Source: JACPPO01 sp965262505 (GTDB lineage: Bacteria; Acidobacteriota; Vicinamibacteria; Vicinamibacterales; UBA2999). Taken from it: DNA of 64,000 nt. Each line of letters begins with the position of its first letter. The first letter of the stretch is position 1. This document shows positions 17,701-25,292 of the stretch, piece by piece. The stretch covers positions 4,464,001-4,528,000 of the forward strand of contig CBDHFM010000030.1 of NCBI GenBank assembly GCA_965262505.1, written 5' to 3'. The position numbers and the translations under genes are program-made. Below the pieces are notes generated by a model. It was not told the origin of the DNA. It saw only the letters and a list, made by a program, of their open reading frames with translations, and did no database searches.

Positions 17701-18557
17701 AACCATCAGAGGCGGTACCGTTCAATCTTCGCTACAAGGGTCCAGACGTAGACGACGGGTCGATGTCTATTGAGGACATCGTGCCTGTCCTGGAGGGTAT
17801 CGCCAGCGCATACGGAAGGATCGAGGCTGAGACAAATACTGGGGTCCAACACCGGCTCCGTATCACCGGAGTTAGGCATGGATCAGCGGACATCCTATTG
17901 GAGATATGGGATGTCGTTGGTAAAGCGTCCGACCACCTGCAAGGTATCGACGTACTTGGGCGTACGGCTATCGGAATAGTCACCACAATATTTGGGGTCA
18001 TCAAGATCAAGAAGCATCTCAAGAATAGGCCGTTCAGCGACAAGGTTTCTGGTGATAACGCGATCACAATCCAGAATTCAGAGAACGTTAAAATTGAGAT
18101 GCCGGTCCATGTCTACAACATATACAAGAACAAGCTAATAGACAAAGACCTTGGGAAGCTAATCAGGCCGCTGCGTGAGGGCCATATTGAGTCAGCTGAG
18201 TTGTTGGTAACGGATAGGAACAACAAGGTGCTCTCGGAACAAATAGACGTCTCAGACAGAGCATGTTTTGAGGGCGAAGAGTTGGAAGTCACTTCAACGC
18301 GGGAAGCGTGGCTGATCGGAAAACTGAACTCTCTAACGAAATCTACAGAGAGCGGTTACATCAATCTGACAGACGGCGCCAGAGTGTTTTACGCCTACGT
18401 CGGAAATAACCCGCAGGCGCTGCATTCGATATTCGGAACATATGACGGTCCTGTCCGTGTTTGGGCTGTGGCCCATCTGGACGAGAGCTTGAAACCTATA
18501 CGCCTGGAAATTTCAGAAATTGAGCGCGTCCAGGGGGGAGCTTTTTTCGCCCAATGA
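17697..18557 (+). CDS. IS1595 passenger protein of unknown function
   Basis: 286 residues. N-terminal part: FNLRYKGPDVDDGSMSIEDI, VPVLEGIASAYGRIEAE; a hydrophobic segment around residues 97-113 (TAIGIVTTIFGVIKI) followed by KKHLKNR; then a beta-rich part (ITIQNSENVKIEMPVHVYNI, GYINLTDGARVFYAYVG). I know similar 'RYDGP...KWLKGR' hypothetical proteins from bacterial mobile DNA but not their function. The gene is visibly more A/T-rich than its surroundings. It starts by ATGA overlap with the transposase and ends by ATGA overlap with a 58-residue gene, so the three form one translational unit. Confidence 0.8.
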   Translation: MKPSEAVPFNLRYKGPDVDDGSMSIEDIVPVLEGIASAYGRIEAETNTGVQHRLRITGVRHGSADILLEIWDVVGKASDHLQGIDVLGRTAIGIVTTIFGVIKIKKHLKNRPFSDKVSGDNAITIQNSENVKIEMPVHVYNIYKNKLIDKDLGKLIRPLREGHIESAELLVTDRNNKVLSEQIDVSDRACFEGEELEVTSTREAWLIGKLNSLTKSTESGYINLTDGARVFYAYVGNNPQALHSIFGTYDGPVRVWAVAHLDESLKPIRLEISEIERVQGGAFFAQ

Positions 18558-18730
18558 GTAATAGTAAGCCCATAAAGCGGCGCACAGTCGAAGTTCCACA
18601 TCCGTCTTATCAGCCCAACGCACGGGAACTAAAAGCAGACTTGCGGCTCAAGGGAACGTTCAAGGATGTAGTCAAGGCGTTGGTAAGGCCTGTGTGCGTG
18701 CGTCTGGTGATGCCACCGAAGCCACGATGA
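18554..18730 (+). CDS. Small IS1595 passenger protein
   Basis: 58 residues: a basic start (MSNSKPIKRRTVEVPHPSYQ), then PNARELKADLRLKGTFKDVV and KALVRPVCVRLVMPPKPR. The start ATG 18554 overlaps the previous stop (ATGA). The gene ends 34 bp before the element's inverted repeat. The size and coupling recall an antitoxin or accessory subunit, but no such function is shown by the sequence. Confidence 0.75.
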   Translation: MSNSKPIKRRTVEVPHPSYQPNARELKADLRLKGTFKDVVKALVRPVCVRLVMPPKPR

Positions 18731-18772
18731 GTCGTGGGTTTCGCCACTTTCAGATATAATCCCCAAAAAAAT

Positions 18773-19694
18773 GGTAGGCGCACGCGTGCGCCGGCAGCAG
18801 GTCGCGTATACCCGATCACGCGGTCTGTCCGACCGCCGCGCGTGCGCCGTACTCTCGGTGGCGCGGTCGACCTTGGGCTATCAGTCGCGGCTGGCGGTGC
18901 GGGATGCCCCCGCTCTGACCGCGATGCGCCGCTTGGCGGCCCAGTATCCCCGCTATGGGTATCGCCGGATCCGGATCTTCCTGAGACGAGAGGGGCACGT
19001 GATGAGCCCCGATCGCACGCATCGGCTCTGGCGCCAGGCGGGGTTGCAGGTCCCGCGGCGGCGCCCCCGGCGCCGGGTGGCCACGGGACGGCCCCGGCCG
19101 CTGCCGCCGACCGCCCGGAACCACGTGTGGGCGTACGACTTCGTGTTCGACACCTGTGCGAATCGGCAGACGCTCAAATGCCTGACGATCGTCGACGAGT
19201 GGACCCGCGAATGTCTGGCGATTGACGTGGCCGGCGGCATCCGCTCTGGGCGCGTGATCGAGGTGCTCGCCCAGCTGGTCAGCGTGCACGGCGCCCCGCG
19301 GCACCTGCGGTCGGACAACGGACCGGAGTTCGTGGCCACCGCCATCTTGCGCTGGCTCGGTGACGCGGGCATTGACACGGCGCTGATCGACCCGGGGAAG
19401 CCGTGGCAGAATGCCACCGACGAATCGTTCAACGGGAAGTTCCGCGACGAGTTCCTGAGCCTCCAGTGGTTTCGGAACCGCATGGACGCGAAGGTCGGGA
19501 TCGAGCAGTGGCGACAGCACTACAACGAGGTGCGGCCGCACTCAAGCCTTGGCTATCTGACGCCAGCCGAGTTCAAGGCGCAGCTCAGGGCTGGCTCGGA
19601 TGACGGAGGGCGCTCGTCGGCAATGCCGGCTCGCGCTGACCAGGAAGAACACGGAGACGCACGACGAACTTCAACTGGCGCTGTTCTCCAGTAA
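18773..19694 (+). pseudogene. IS407-like OrfB, 5' end cut by IS1595
   Basis: About 307 residues of integrase core: ACAVLSVARSTLGYQSRLAV, YPRYGYRRIRIFLRREGH, then the triad in VWAYDFVFDTC, RSDNGPEFVATAI and DESFNGKFRDEFLSLQWF. The frame is otherwise whole; separation from OrfA by 2.1 kb should abolish transposition. Confidence 0.85.
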
Positions 19695-19723
19695 TCACTG
19701 GTCCGAAGAAAGCCGGCAGGTCA

Positions 19724-20344
19724 CGTTTGGTGCCGATGTCAATTTCCAGTTCTTCACAGACCTGAAGTTTAACGCCGTGCTGGCGAAGACCGTAACACCA
19801 GGCCGTCGCGGTGAGGATGGGATGGCCACGGTGGAGATGAAATGGCAGAGTAATCTTTTCCGTCTCCTTGGGTCATATTCGGACATTCAGAAGAATTTCA
19901 ACCCTGAGGTGGGATCGGTCCGGCGGACGGGACGGAAGATTATCCACGCCGAGTTTGGGATCAGCTCGCGCCTGCAGCAAGAGAGCAACGTCGGCTCCTT
20001 GATACGGGATATTTTCCCCCTGCTTGTAGCCGATTACAGGGTCCTTCCCAGCGGCGAGACCGAAGTCAAGTTGTTGCGCCCTCAGCTCGAGATCAAGCTT
20101 CAAGATGGAGGTGGTTTCGGAACCCACTACGCTCAGAATTTCAAACGAGCGGATCGGAGGCCGTGCGGCATTCGCCTTCCCGCCGGAGACTACAGGAGCA
20201 ATGAATTCCAGGCCCAGTACTTCTCTGACAAGAGCGAAATCCTTTCCGTCGACGTCCGATACAAGAAGTGCGACGTCCTTACCCTCCCTGCCAAGATAGC
20301 TGAGACACTTTACCCCCTGGAAATTAGTGTTGAGGGCGGGGAGG
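19724..20344 (+). pseudogene. DUF5916 barrel protein, segment 2
   Basis: Continues segment 1 in frame after removal of the IS407-like element and one CGTT: FGADVNFQFFTDLKFNAVLA, QSNLFRLLGSYSDIQKNFNPEVG, IHAEFGISSRLQ and KIAETLYPLEISVEGGE. The FNPEVG block aligns with FTPEVG of the DUF5916 protein at 1152-3379. Cut at 20344 by a second IS3-family element. Confidence 0.8.
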
Positions 20345-20404
20345 TGTCAGGACGTTGATGACCAAGATCCGATCGATGCTGGTAGACCAATCGAGCCCGA
20401 CGCG

Positions 20405-20749
20405 GTGCCCGTCCCGCCGGATTCCGAGGTCCCGGCGCGCCATGCGCGACGGCGCTTTACGACCGCCTACAAGCTGGCGATCCTCCGGCGGGCGGACGCC
20501 TGTACACGGTACGGCGAACTCGGGGCACTCCTGCGAAAGGAGGGGCTGTATTCCTCACACGTCGTCACGTGGCGCCAGCAGCGCGAGGCCGGGTTGACGC
20601 CGAAGAAACGCGGCCGGAAGATGACGGCCGTCGATCCGCAGCGGAAGAAGCTCGAACAGGAGCATCGCCGCTTGACGTCGCGGCTCCAGAAGGCGGAAGC
20701 TCTGCTCGCCTTTCAAAAAAAGTTTCCGAACTCCTACAGATCCCCCTGA
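20405..20749 (+). CDS. IS3-family transposase OrfA
   Basis: HTH part ARRRFTTAYKLAILRRADAC, LGALLRKEGLYSSHVVTWRQ and a coiled coil (KKLEQEHRRLTSRLQKAEAL). It ends LLAFQKKFPNSYRSP after an A7 tract; in the neighbouring frame the end is KKVSELLQIPLKPFVSDEDD and stops at TGATGG by the OrfB start, as in the element at 10063. The start is uncertain; GTG 20405 is the first in-frame codon well inside the element. Confidence 0.7.
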   Translation: MPVPPDSEVPARHARRRFTTAYKLAILRRADACTRYGELGALLRKEGLYSSHVVTWRQQREAGLTPKKRGRKMTAVDPQRKKLEQEHRRLTSRLQKAEALLAFQKKFPNSYRSP

Positions 20750-20774
20750 AACCGTTCGTGAGCGACGAGGACGA

Positions 20775-21873
20775 TTGATGGTCGCGGTGGACGACGCGAC
20801 GCCGACGTTGGGGGCGGCGTCCGCGTGTCGCGGGTTGGGCCTGCCCCGGGCCTCGCTGTATCGGGGGCGTCGACCGGTCGCGGTCGCGCGCCCTCGTCCG
20901 GCGCCGCCGCGCGCGTTGGATCCGATCGAGCGTCAGGGCATCTTGGATTTGCTCCACACGCGCTTCATCGATCAGGCGCCGGCGCAGATCCACGCCACCC
21001 TGCTCGATGAGGGGACCTACCTCTGTTCGCCGCGCACGATGTATCGCGTCCTCGACGCCGCGCACGAAGTCAAGGAGCGGCGCGATCAGGTGCGGCGCCC
21101 GCCCTACGCCGCGCCCGAGGTACTGGCCACGCGTCCGAACGACGTCTGGAGCTGGGACATCACGACGCTCTTGGGTCCGTCGAAGTGGACGTACTTCTAT
21201 CTCTACGTCATCCTCGACATCTTCAGCCGGTACGTGGTCGGCTGGATGCTCGCCCCACACGAGAGCGCGGCCCTGGCCGAGCACCTCATCGGCGAGACCT
21301 GCGCGAAGCACGGCATTCAGCCGGGCCAACTCACGCTCCATGCGGACCGCGGGTCGTCCATGAAGAGCAAACCGGTGGCGCTGTTGCTGGCCGACCTCGG
21401 CGTGACCAAGACCCACAGCCGCCCGCCCGTGTCGAACGACAATCCGTTCTCGGAAGCGCAGTGTACGACGCTCAAGTACTGTCCGCAGTGTCCAGAGCGC
21501 TTCGGGTCGCTCGAGGACGGACGGGCGTTTGGGCAGGTCTTCTTTCCCTGGTACAACCAGGAACACCGCCACAGCGGCCTGGGGTTCCTCACGCCCGCCG
21601 CCGTGCATTTCGGCCAGGCCCCCACGGTCCGCGCGCAGCGCCAGCAGGTGCTCGCCGCCGCAGACGCGGCGCATCCCGAGCGCTTCGTCAAGGGCCGATC
21701 ACAACCGGCCGATTTACCTCGCGCGGTGTGGATCAACCCACCCGCGAAGAACACGGCCGCGCAGGATGCCCCAGGAACAACGATCGTCATCATGGACGAC
21801 CTCCGGGTCGACCAGAGTCGCGACGCCGACGACCATGTCGCCGTCATGATCGTCGACCGCAACGCGACTCTAA
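20775..21873 (+). pseudogene. IS3-family OrfB, last codons displaced by ISAzo13
   Basis: About 365 residues of integrase core (WSWDITTLLGPSKWTYFY, HADRGSSMKSKPVALLLADL, NDNPFSEAQCTTLKYCPQCP). ISAzo13 inserted at TAA 21871-21873; without it the frame would end ...ATLITAPLVSQCH at TGA 23208-23210, just inside the element end. Confidence 0.85.
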
Positions 21874-23176
21874 GAGCCTGTAAGGAAATAACTGCTTGCA
21901 CTGTTGATCGGCGAGTAGTACGCTGCGCCCGTGGAGGTGGCCACCCTGCGGGCAAAGCATGCAGCGCTGGCGCCCGTGCTCACGGAGCGATCGCGCCGGG
22001 TGTGGGCGGCGACTGAGGCCCAGGCGATCGGTTATGGCGGCACGGCGCTGGTCGCCCGAGCCACGGGTATCGCGACATCGACCATCCAGCGCGGTTTGCG
22101 TGAATTGACGGCGGACGAGCCGCTCGCGGGCGGCCGGACGCGAAGGGCGGGCGGCGGCCGCAAGCGCGCGATCGATCTCGACGCGACGCTGCTGCGCGAT
22201 TTGGATGCGTTGGTTGAGCCGACCGCCCCCGGCGATCCCGACTCGCCGCTGCGGTGGACGTGCCAGAGCGCACGGACGTTGGCGGTGGCGCTCGACGGTC
22301 TGGGCCACCGCGTCAGCCACACGGTGGTCGCCGAGTTGTTGCACGGACTGGGCTACAGCCTGCAGGGCAACGCCAAGACTCGTGAGGGCCGCCAGCATGT
22401 CGATCGGGACGCGCAGTTTCGGTACATCGCCCGGCGCGTGCGACGCGCGCAACGGCAACAGCAGCCGACGATTTCGGTGGACACCAAGAAGAAGGAGCTG
22501 GTCGGCGCGTTCAAGAACGCGGGCCGCACCTGGCGCCCGGCGAAGACGCCGCAGCGGGTACAGGTCCACGACTTCGTGATCCCGGCCACCGCCACCACGG
22601 GCGGGAAGGCCATTCCGTATGGCATCTACGATCTGCATCGCAACGAAGGCTGGGTGCGTGTCGGGATCGATCACGACACCGCGAGCTTCGCGGTACGGTC
22701 GATCCAGCGTTGGTGGCAGCACATGGGTCGCCCGGCGTATCGACAAGCCCAGTCGCTGTTGATCACGGCGGATGCAGGCGGGAGCAACGGGGCGCGCCTC
22801 CGGTTGTGGAAGTGGGAACTGCCGCGTCTGGCCAATCGGACGGGCTTGGTGATCACGGTCTGTCACTTTCCGCCGGGTACGAGCAAGTGGAACAAGATCG
22901 AGCATCGGGTGTTCTCGCACATCGCGATGAATTGGCGCGGCACCCCACTCGTCGACTTGGCCACGATCGTGAGCCTCATTGGCTCGACGCACAGTCGGTC
23001 CGGACTCCGCGTTCGGTCGGAACTCGACCGCGGCCAATACCCGGGTGGCATCACCGTCACCGATGCGCAGCTGGCGACGGTACGCCTCGAGCGGCATCGC
23101 TTTCACGGCGACTGGAACTACACGATCCATCCCGCTGCTCCGAGAACACAAAAGTCAGTAATTGTCTGACAAGCCC
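21874..23176 (+). mobile_element. ISAzo13-family element, copy 1
   Basis: 1303 bp with imperfect ends GAGCCTGTAAGGAAATAACTG and, inverted, GGGCTTGTCAGACAATTACTG (15 of 21 identical). Target duplication TAA at 21871-21873 and 23177-23179. The second copy is at 32563-33865. Confidence 0.9.
21931..23169 (+). CDS. ISAzo13-family transposase
   Basis: 412 residues, intact. N-terminal HTH region (GYGGTALVARATGIATSTIQ), GLRELTADEPLAGGRTRRAG, and the DDE core: QQPTISVDTKKKELVGAF (Asp), SLLITADAGGSNGARL (Asp) and GTSKWNKIEHRVFSHI (Glu). Typical length for the family, and the frame fills the element. The start at 21931 is GTG. Confidence 0.9.
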   Translation: MEVATLRAKHAALAPVLTERSRRVWAATEAQAIGYGGTALVARATGIATSTIQRGLRELTADEPLAGGRTRRAGGGRKRAIDLDATLLRDLDALVEPTAPGDPDSPLRWTCQSARTLAVALDGLGHRVSHTVVAELLHGLGYSLQGNAKTREGRQHVDRDAQFRYIARRVRRAQRQQQPTISVDTKKKELVGAFKNAGRTWRPAKTPQRVQVHDFVIPATATTGGKAIPYGIYDLHRNEGWVRVGIDHDTASFAVRSIQRWWQHMGRPAYRQAQSLLITADAGGSNGARLRLWKWELPRLANRTGLVITVCHFPPGTSKWNKIEHRVFSHIAMNWRGTPLVDLATIVSLIGSTHSRSGLRVRSELDRGQYPGGITVTDAQLATVRLERHRFHGDWNYTIHPAAPRTQKSVIV

Positions 23177-23213
23177 TAATTACTGCGCCCTTGGTGTCTC
23201 AATGTCATTGACA

Positions 23214-23753
23214 GCTTCCGTTACGGCTGAAAAGACGACGCTAACGCTGGGAGGAAAACTCCAACCTAGCACCAGGATTTCCCTCGCCGCGGACTACACG
23301 AGAAGCAATAGCGAGTTGCGGGACGATTCTTTTGCGACGTATGACGTGGGCGTGAGCATGAAGTACACCTTCAGTCCCAGTATGTTCGTGAATGCTCTGG
23401 TCCGCTACAATCGTGACAAGGGCCAGGTCGACTCCCATATCCGATTCCGTCTTCTCAGCAGTCCGACGAGCGGTCTATTCTTTGTCTACAACGAACAGCA
23501 GGATGTCCAAGACAAGAGCACCGATAGGGTCCTCGCTTTCAAGTACACCTTCGAACTCCGCGGTCCCTTCTTGGCGCCATCTCCTTCCCGTCTCGGAGCG
23601 GGCGCTCTTGCCCGTCTCCCAGTATCCCCAGACGGACAGGGGTTTCTGGTGATAGATGTTGGGACTGGTGCAGATGGGGACGCGCTCTCACTGCAACTCA
23701 TCGTCGTCCAGAACTGGTTCGAGGAACTGCGGCGGCTGGTGCCGACGAACTGA
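23214..23753 (+). pseudogene. DUF5916 barrel C-terminus fused to kinase C-terminus, segment 3
   Basis: ASVTAEKTTLTLGGKLQPST, YDVGVSMKYTFSPSMFVNAL, VRYNRDKGQVDSHIRFRLLS and LFFVYNEQQDVQDKSTDRVL are the last barrel strands of DUF5916. After FELRGPF the same frame changes to ARLPVSPDGQGFLVIDVG and then LIVVQNWFEELRRLVPTN, the propeller end and tail of a serine/threonine kinase. So the composite gene, with its insertions removed, is kinase N-terminus, DUF5916, kinase C-terminus, about 600 residues. Confidence 0.75.
23688..23753 (+). repeat. Kinase-gene 3' tail, copy 5
   Basis: LQLIVVQNWFEELRRLVPTN-stop, here attached in frame to about 20 further kinase propeller residues and to DUF5916. Confidence 0.75.
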
Positions 23754-23810
23754 CGGCCGACTCAGGAGACGAGCCGCACGGCGCCCGAGAAGTCGAATCC
23801 AACCGTATGG

Positions 23811-23850
23811 ACGGGGTTACGCAAGGGTCCGAATCCCTGTGCCGGTACCA
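23811..23850 (+). other. tRNA 3'-end-like fragment
   Basis: AAGGGTCCGAATCCCTG followed by TGCCGGT-A-CCA has the exact spacing of a T arm, acceptor strand, discriminator and CCA. I cannot find the rest of a tRNA upstream. It lies between a kinase 3' tail and a degenerate 5' module. Confidence 0.4.
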
Positions 23851-23900
23851 AAAAAGTGGCTCCTCTACCTGTCGCACGGGCCTGCAGGTCCGCACCGCCG

Positions 23901-23930
23901 TTTCTCCTGCAATCAGGCGCAACTCCGATG
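23901..23930 (+). promoter_or_regulatory. Degenerate kinase 5' module (copy c)
   Basis: TTTCTCCTGCAATCAGGCGC then AACTCCGATGG keeps the module layout but TATAAT has become TGCAAT. After the ATG only 12 codons remain open. It precedes the MBL-fold gene by about 75 nt. Confidence 0.5.
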
Positions 23931-24004
23931 GCTAAAAAATTGCGACGAACCCGAAAGGTATACTGAGCGCCGTCAACCGAGATCCACGTTTCAAGGTGAG
24001 TCAC

Positions 24005-25054
24005 ATGACCATAAGTGTGAAGTCGCGCTTTCTGATGGGAACGATGGCGGTGTTGCTGGTGTGCCCAGGTGTTGCGCAGGCCCAGTTCGGCGAGGGGGCG
24101 CCACCGGGATCTCCGGGCCGGGAGATCATTTACTTGACCGGGGACCTCTATCGATTCCGTGACGTGCGCCACTATGGGATGTTTCTCCACACCCCGGAGG
24201 GCATCATCCTCGTGGATCCAACCAACCCGGGCACTGCGGCATGGCTGAAGGGCGAGCTCGACAGTCGTTTCGACGTACCGGTCAGGTATGTCATCTACAG
24301 CCACGCGCATAACGACCACGCCACCGGTGGCGTGGTGTTCGCCGAGACGGCCACATTCGTCGCGCATGAAAACATGGCCAGGAATCTGGTGCAGCCGTCG
24401 GACGGGGCACCGTTGCTGCCGCTGGAGGCCCGGTCGGATGCCAATGGCAACGGCAGCATCGAGGAATCGGAGGCTGCAGGTCCGTTCGCGAACAACTTTG
24501 CGGCATTCGATCTCGATGGCAACGGGAGCCTGAGTCGAAGTGAGATGTGGGCGCGCCGGTTCGGGGGAGGCCAGACAAGGCCGCCAGACATCGTCTACCA
24601 GGATCGCATGTCCATCACCCTTGGCGGCAAGACCGTGGAGCTGCACTACACGGGCATTAATCACACGGACGACATGACCGTCGTGCTCTTTCCCGAGGAG
24701 CGGATGATCTACACGGTAGACCACCTGACACCCAAGCGTTTGCCACGGATGACCTCGGATGGCGGCTATAGCTACCTGCCGGAGTGGCTCGAGTCTCTAA
24801 AACGGATCGAGCAGCTCGACTTTGACTATGTCTCGCCGGGTCACGAGTCGGTAGGCACCAAGGCGGACGTCTCGGAGCAGGTGCGCTACATGAACGATCT
24901 GTTCGAGGCTGTTTCCGCGGGTATCGCCGCCGGCCAAAACCAGGCGGAGGTCGTGGAGGGTGTGCGCCTGGAGCAGTACAGCCATCTCATGGAGTACGAG
25001 CGCTCCCAAGCCGGCAATGTGGCCGTTGCGTACGAGATGCTCTCCGCACGCTAG
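24005..25054 (+). CDS. Secreted metallo-beta-lactamase-fold hydrolase with EF-hand insert
   Basis: 349 residues with a signal peptide (FLMGTMAVLLVCPGVAQAQ). The zinc motif is YSHAHNDHATGG near residue 100; further ligands are in INHTDDMTVV, the Asp of YTVDHLTP and SPGHESVGT. Between strands it carries two calcium-binding loops, DANGNGSIEESE and DLDGNGSLSRSE (about residues 145-185), which are EF hands inserted into the MBL fold. It should be a calcium-dependent or calcium-stabilised periplasmic hydrolase; the substrate is unknown. ATG 24005 follows AAGGTGAG. Confidence 0.85.
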   Translation: MTISVKSRFLMGTMAVLLVCPGVAQAQFGEGAPPGSPGREIIYLTGDLYRFRDVRHYGMFLHTPEGIILVDPTNPGTAAWLKGELDSRFDVPVRYVIYSHAHNDHATGGVVFAETATFVAHENMARNLVQPSDGAPLLPLEARSDANGNGSIEESEAAGPFANNFAAFDLDGNGSLSRSEMWARRFGGGQTRPPDIVYQDRMSITLGGKTVELHYTGINHTDDMTVVLFPEERMIYTVDHLTPKRLPRMTSDGGYSYLPEWLESLKRIEQLDFDYVSPGHESVGTKADVSEQVRYMNDLFEAVSAGIAAGQNQAEVVEGVRLEQYSHLMEYERSQAGNVAVAYEMLSAR

Positions 25055-25145
25055 GGGCGCTAGCTTGTAAGTGACCCAGACGAACTGCACAAGAGAGCCA
25101 TCGCGGCTGGAGCAACTTCAGTCATGGGACGCTCAAGTTCCTCAG

Positions 25146-25238
25146 CGATTCCTCCTATAATCAGGCCCAACTCGGATGGCGCTCGCTTCCGGCACCCGCC
25201 TCGGCCCGTATGAAATCACCGCCCAGATCGGGGTGGGC
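25146..25238 (+). pseudogene. Kinase 5' module with 21 kinase codons (copy d)
   Basis: GATTCCTCCTATAATCAGGC then CCAACTCGG and ATG 25176; MALASGTRLGPYEITAQIGV then GG, after which the kinase homology stops and the frame ends ten codons later. The -10 box is 25156-25161. This is the same gene start as at 15651-15810, broken at the glycine loop. Confidence 0.75.
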
Positions 25239-25292
25239 GGGAACGTCGTGGAACGCCAACCATGTGACGATTGAGAATAAGGAGTTCCCGCT

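Larger units (their letters stand above)
16658..18764 (+). mobile_element. IS1595-family element with two passenger genes
   Basis: 2107 bp with perfect 26-bp inverted ends (GGGGATTATATCTGAAAGTG...) and an 8-bp target duplication AAAAAAAT at 16650-16657 and 18765-18772, as expected of IS1595. It carries a transposase plus two further genes joined by ATGA overlaps. It sits inside the frameshift tract of an IS407-like element. Confidence 0.95.
16331..19723 (+). mobile_element. IS3-family (IS407-like) element split by IS1595
   Basis: Perfect 26-bp inverted ends start TGACCTGCCGGCTTTCTTCG at 16331 and close at 19723; the 4-bp target duplication CGTT is at 16327-16330 and 19724-19727. Without the nested IS1595 it measures about 1.28 kb. 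Both end sequence and 4-bp duplication fit the IS407 group. Confidence 0.9.
20345..23213 (+). mobile_element. IS3-family element split by ISAzo13
   Basis: Imperfect ends TGTCAGGACGTTGATGACC and, at the right, ...CAATGTCATTGACA. It is related to the elements at 10063 and 31809 but clearly diverged. An ISAzo13 element interrupts the last codons of OrfB. No clear target duplication; the host frame resumes if a single G is shared between the two sides. Confidence 0.75.
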
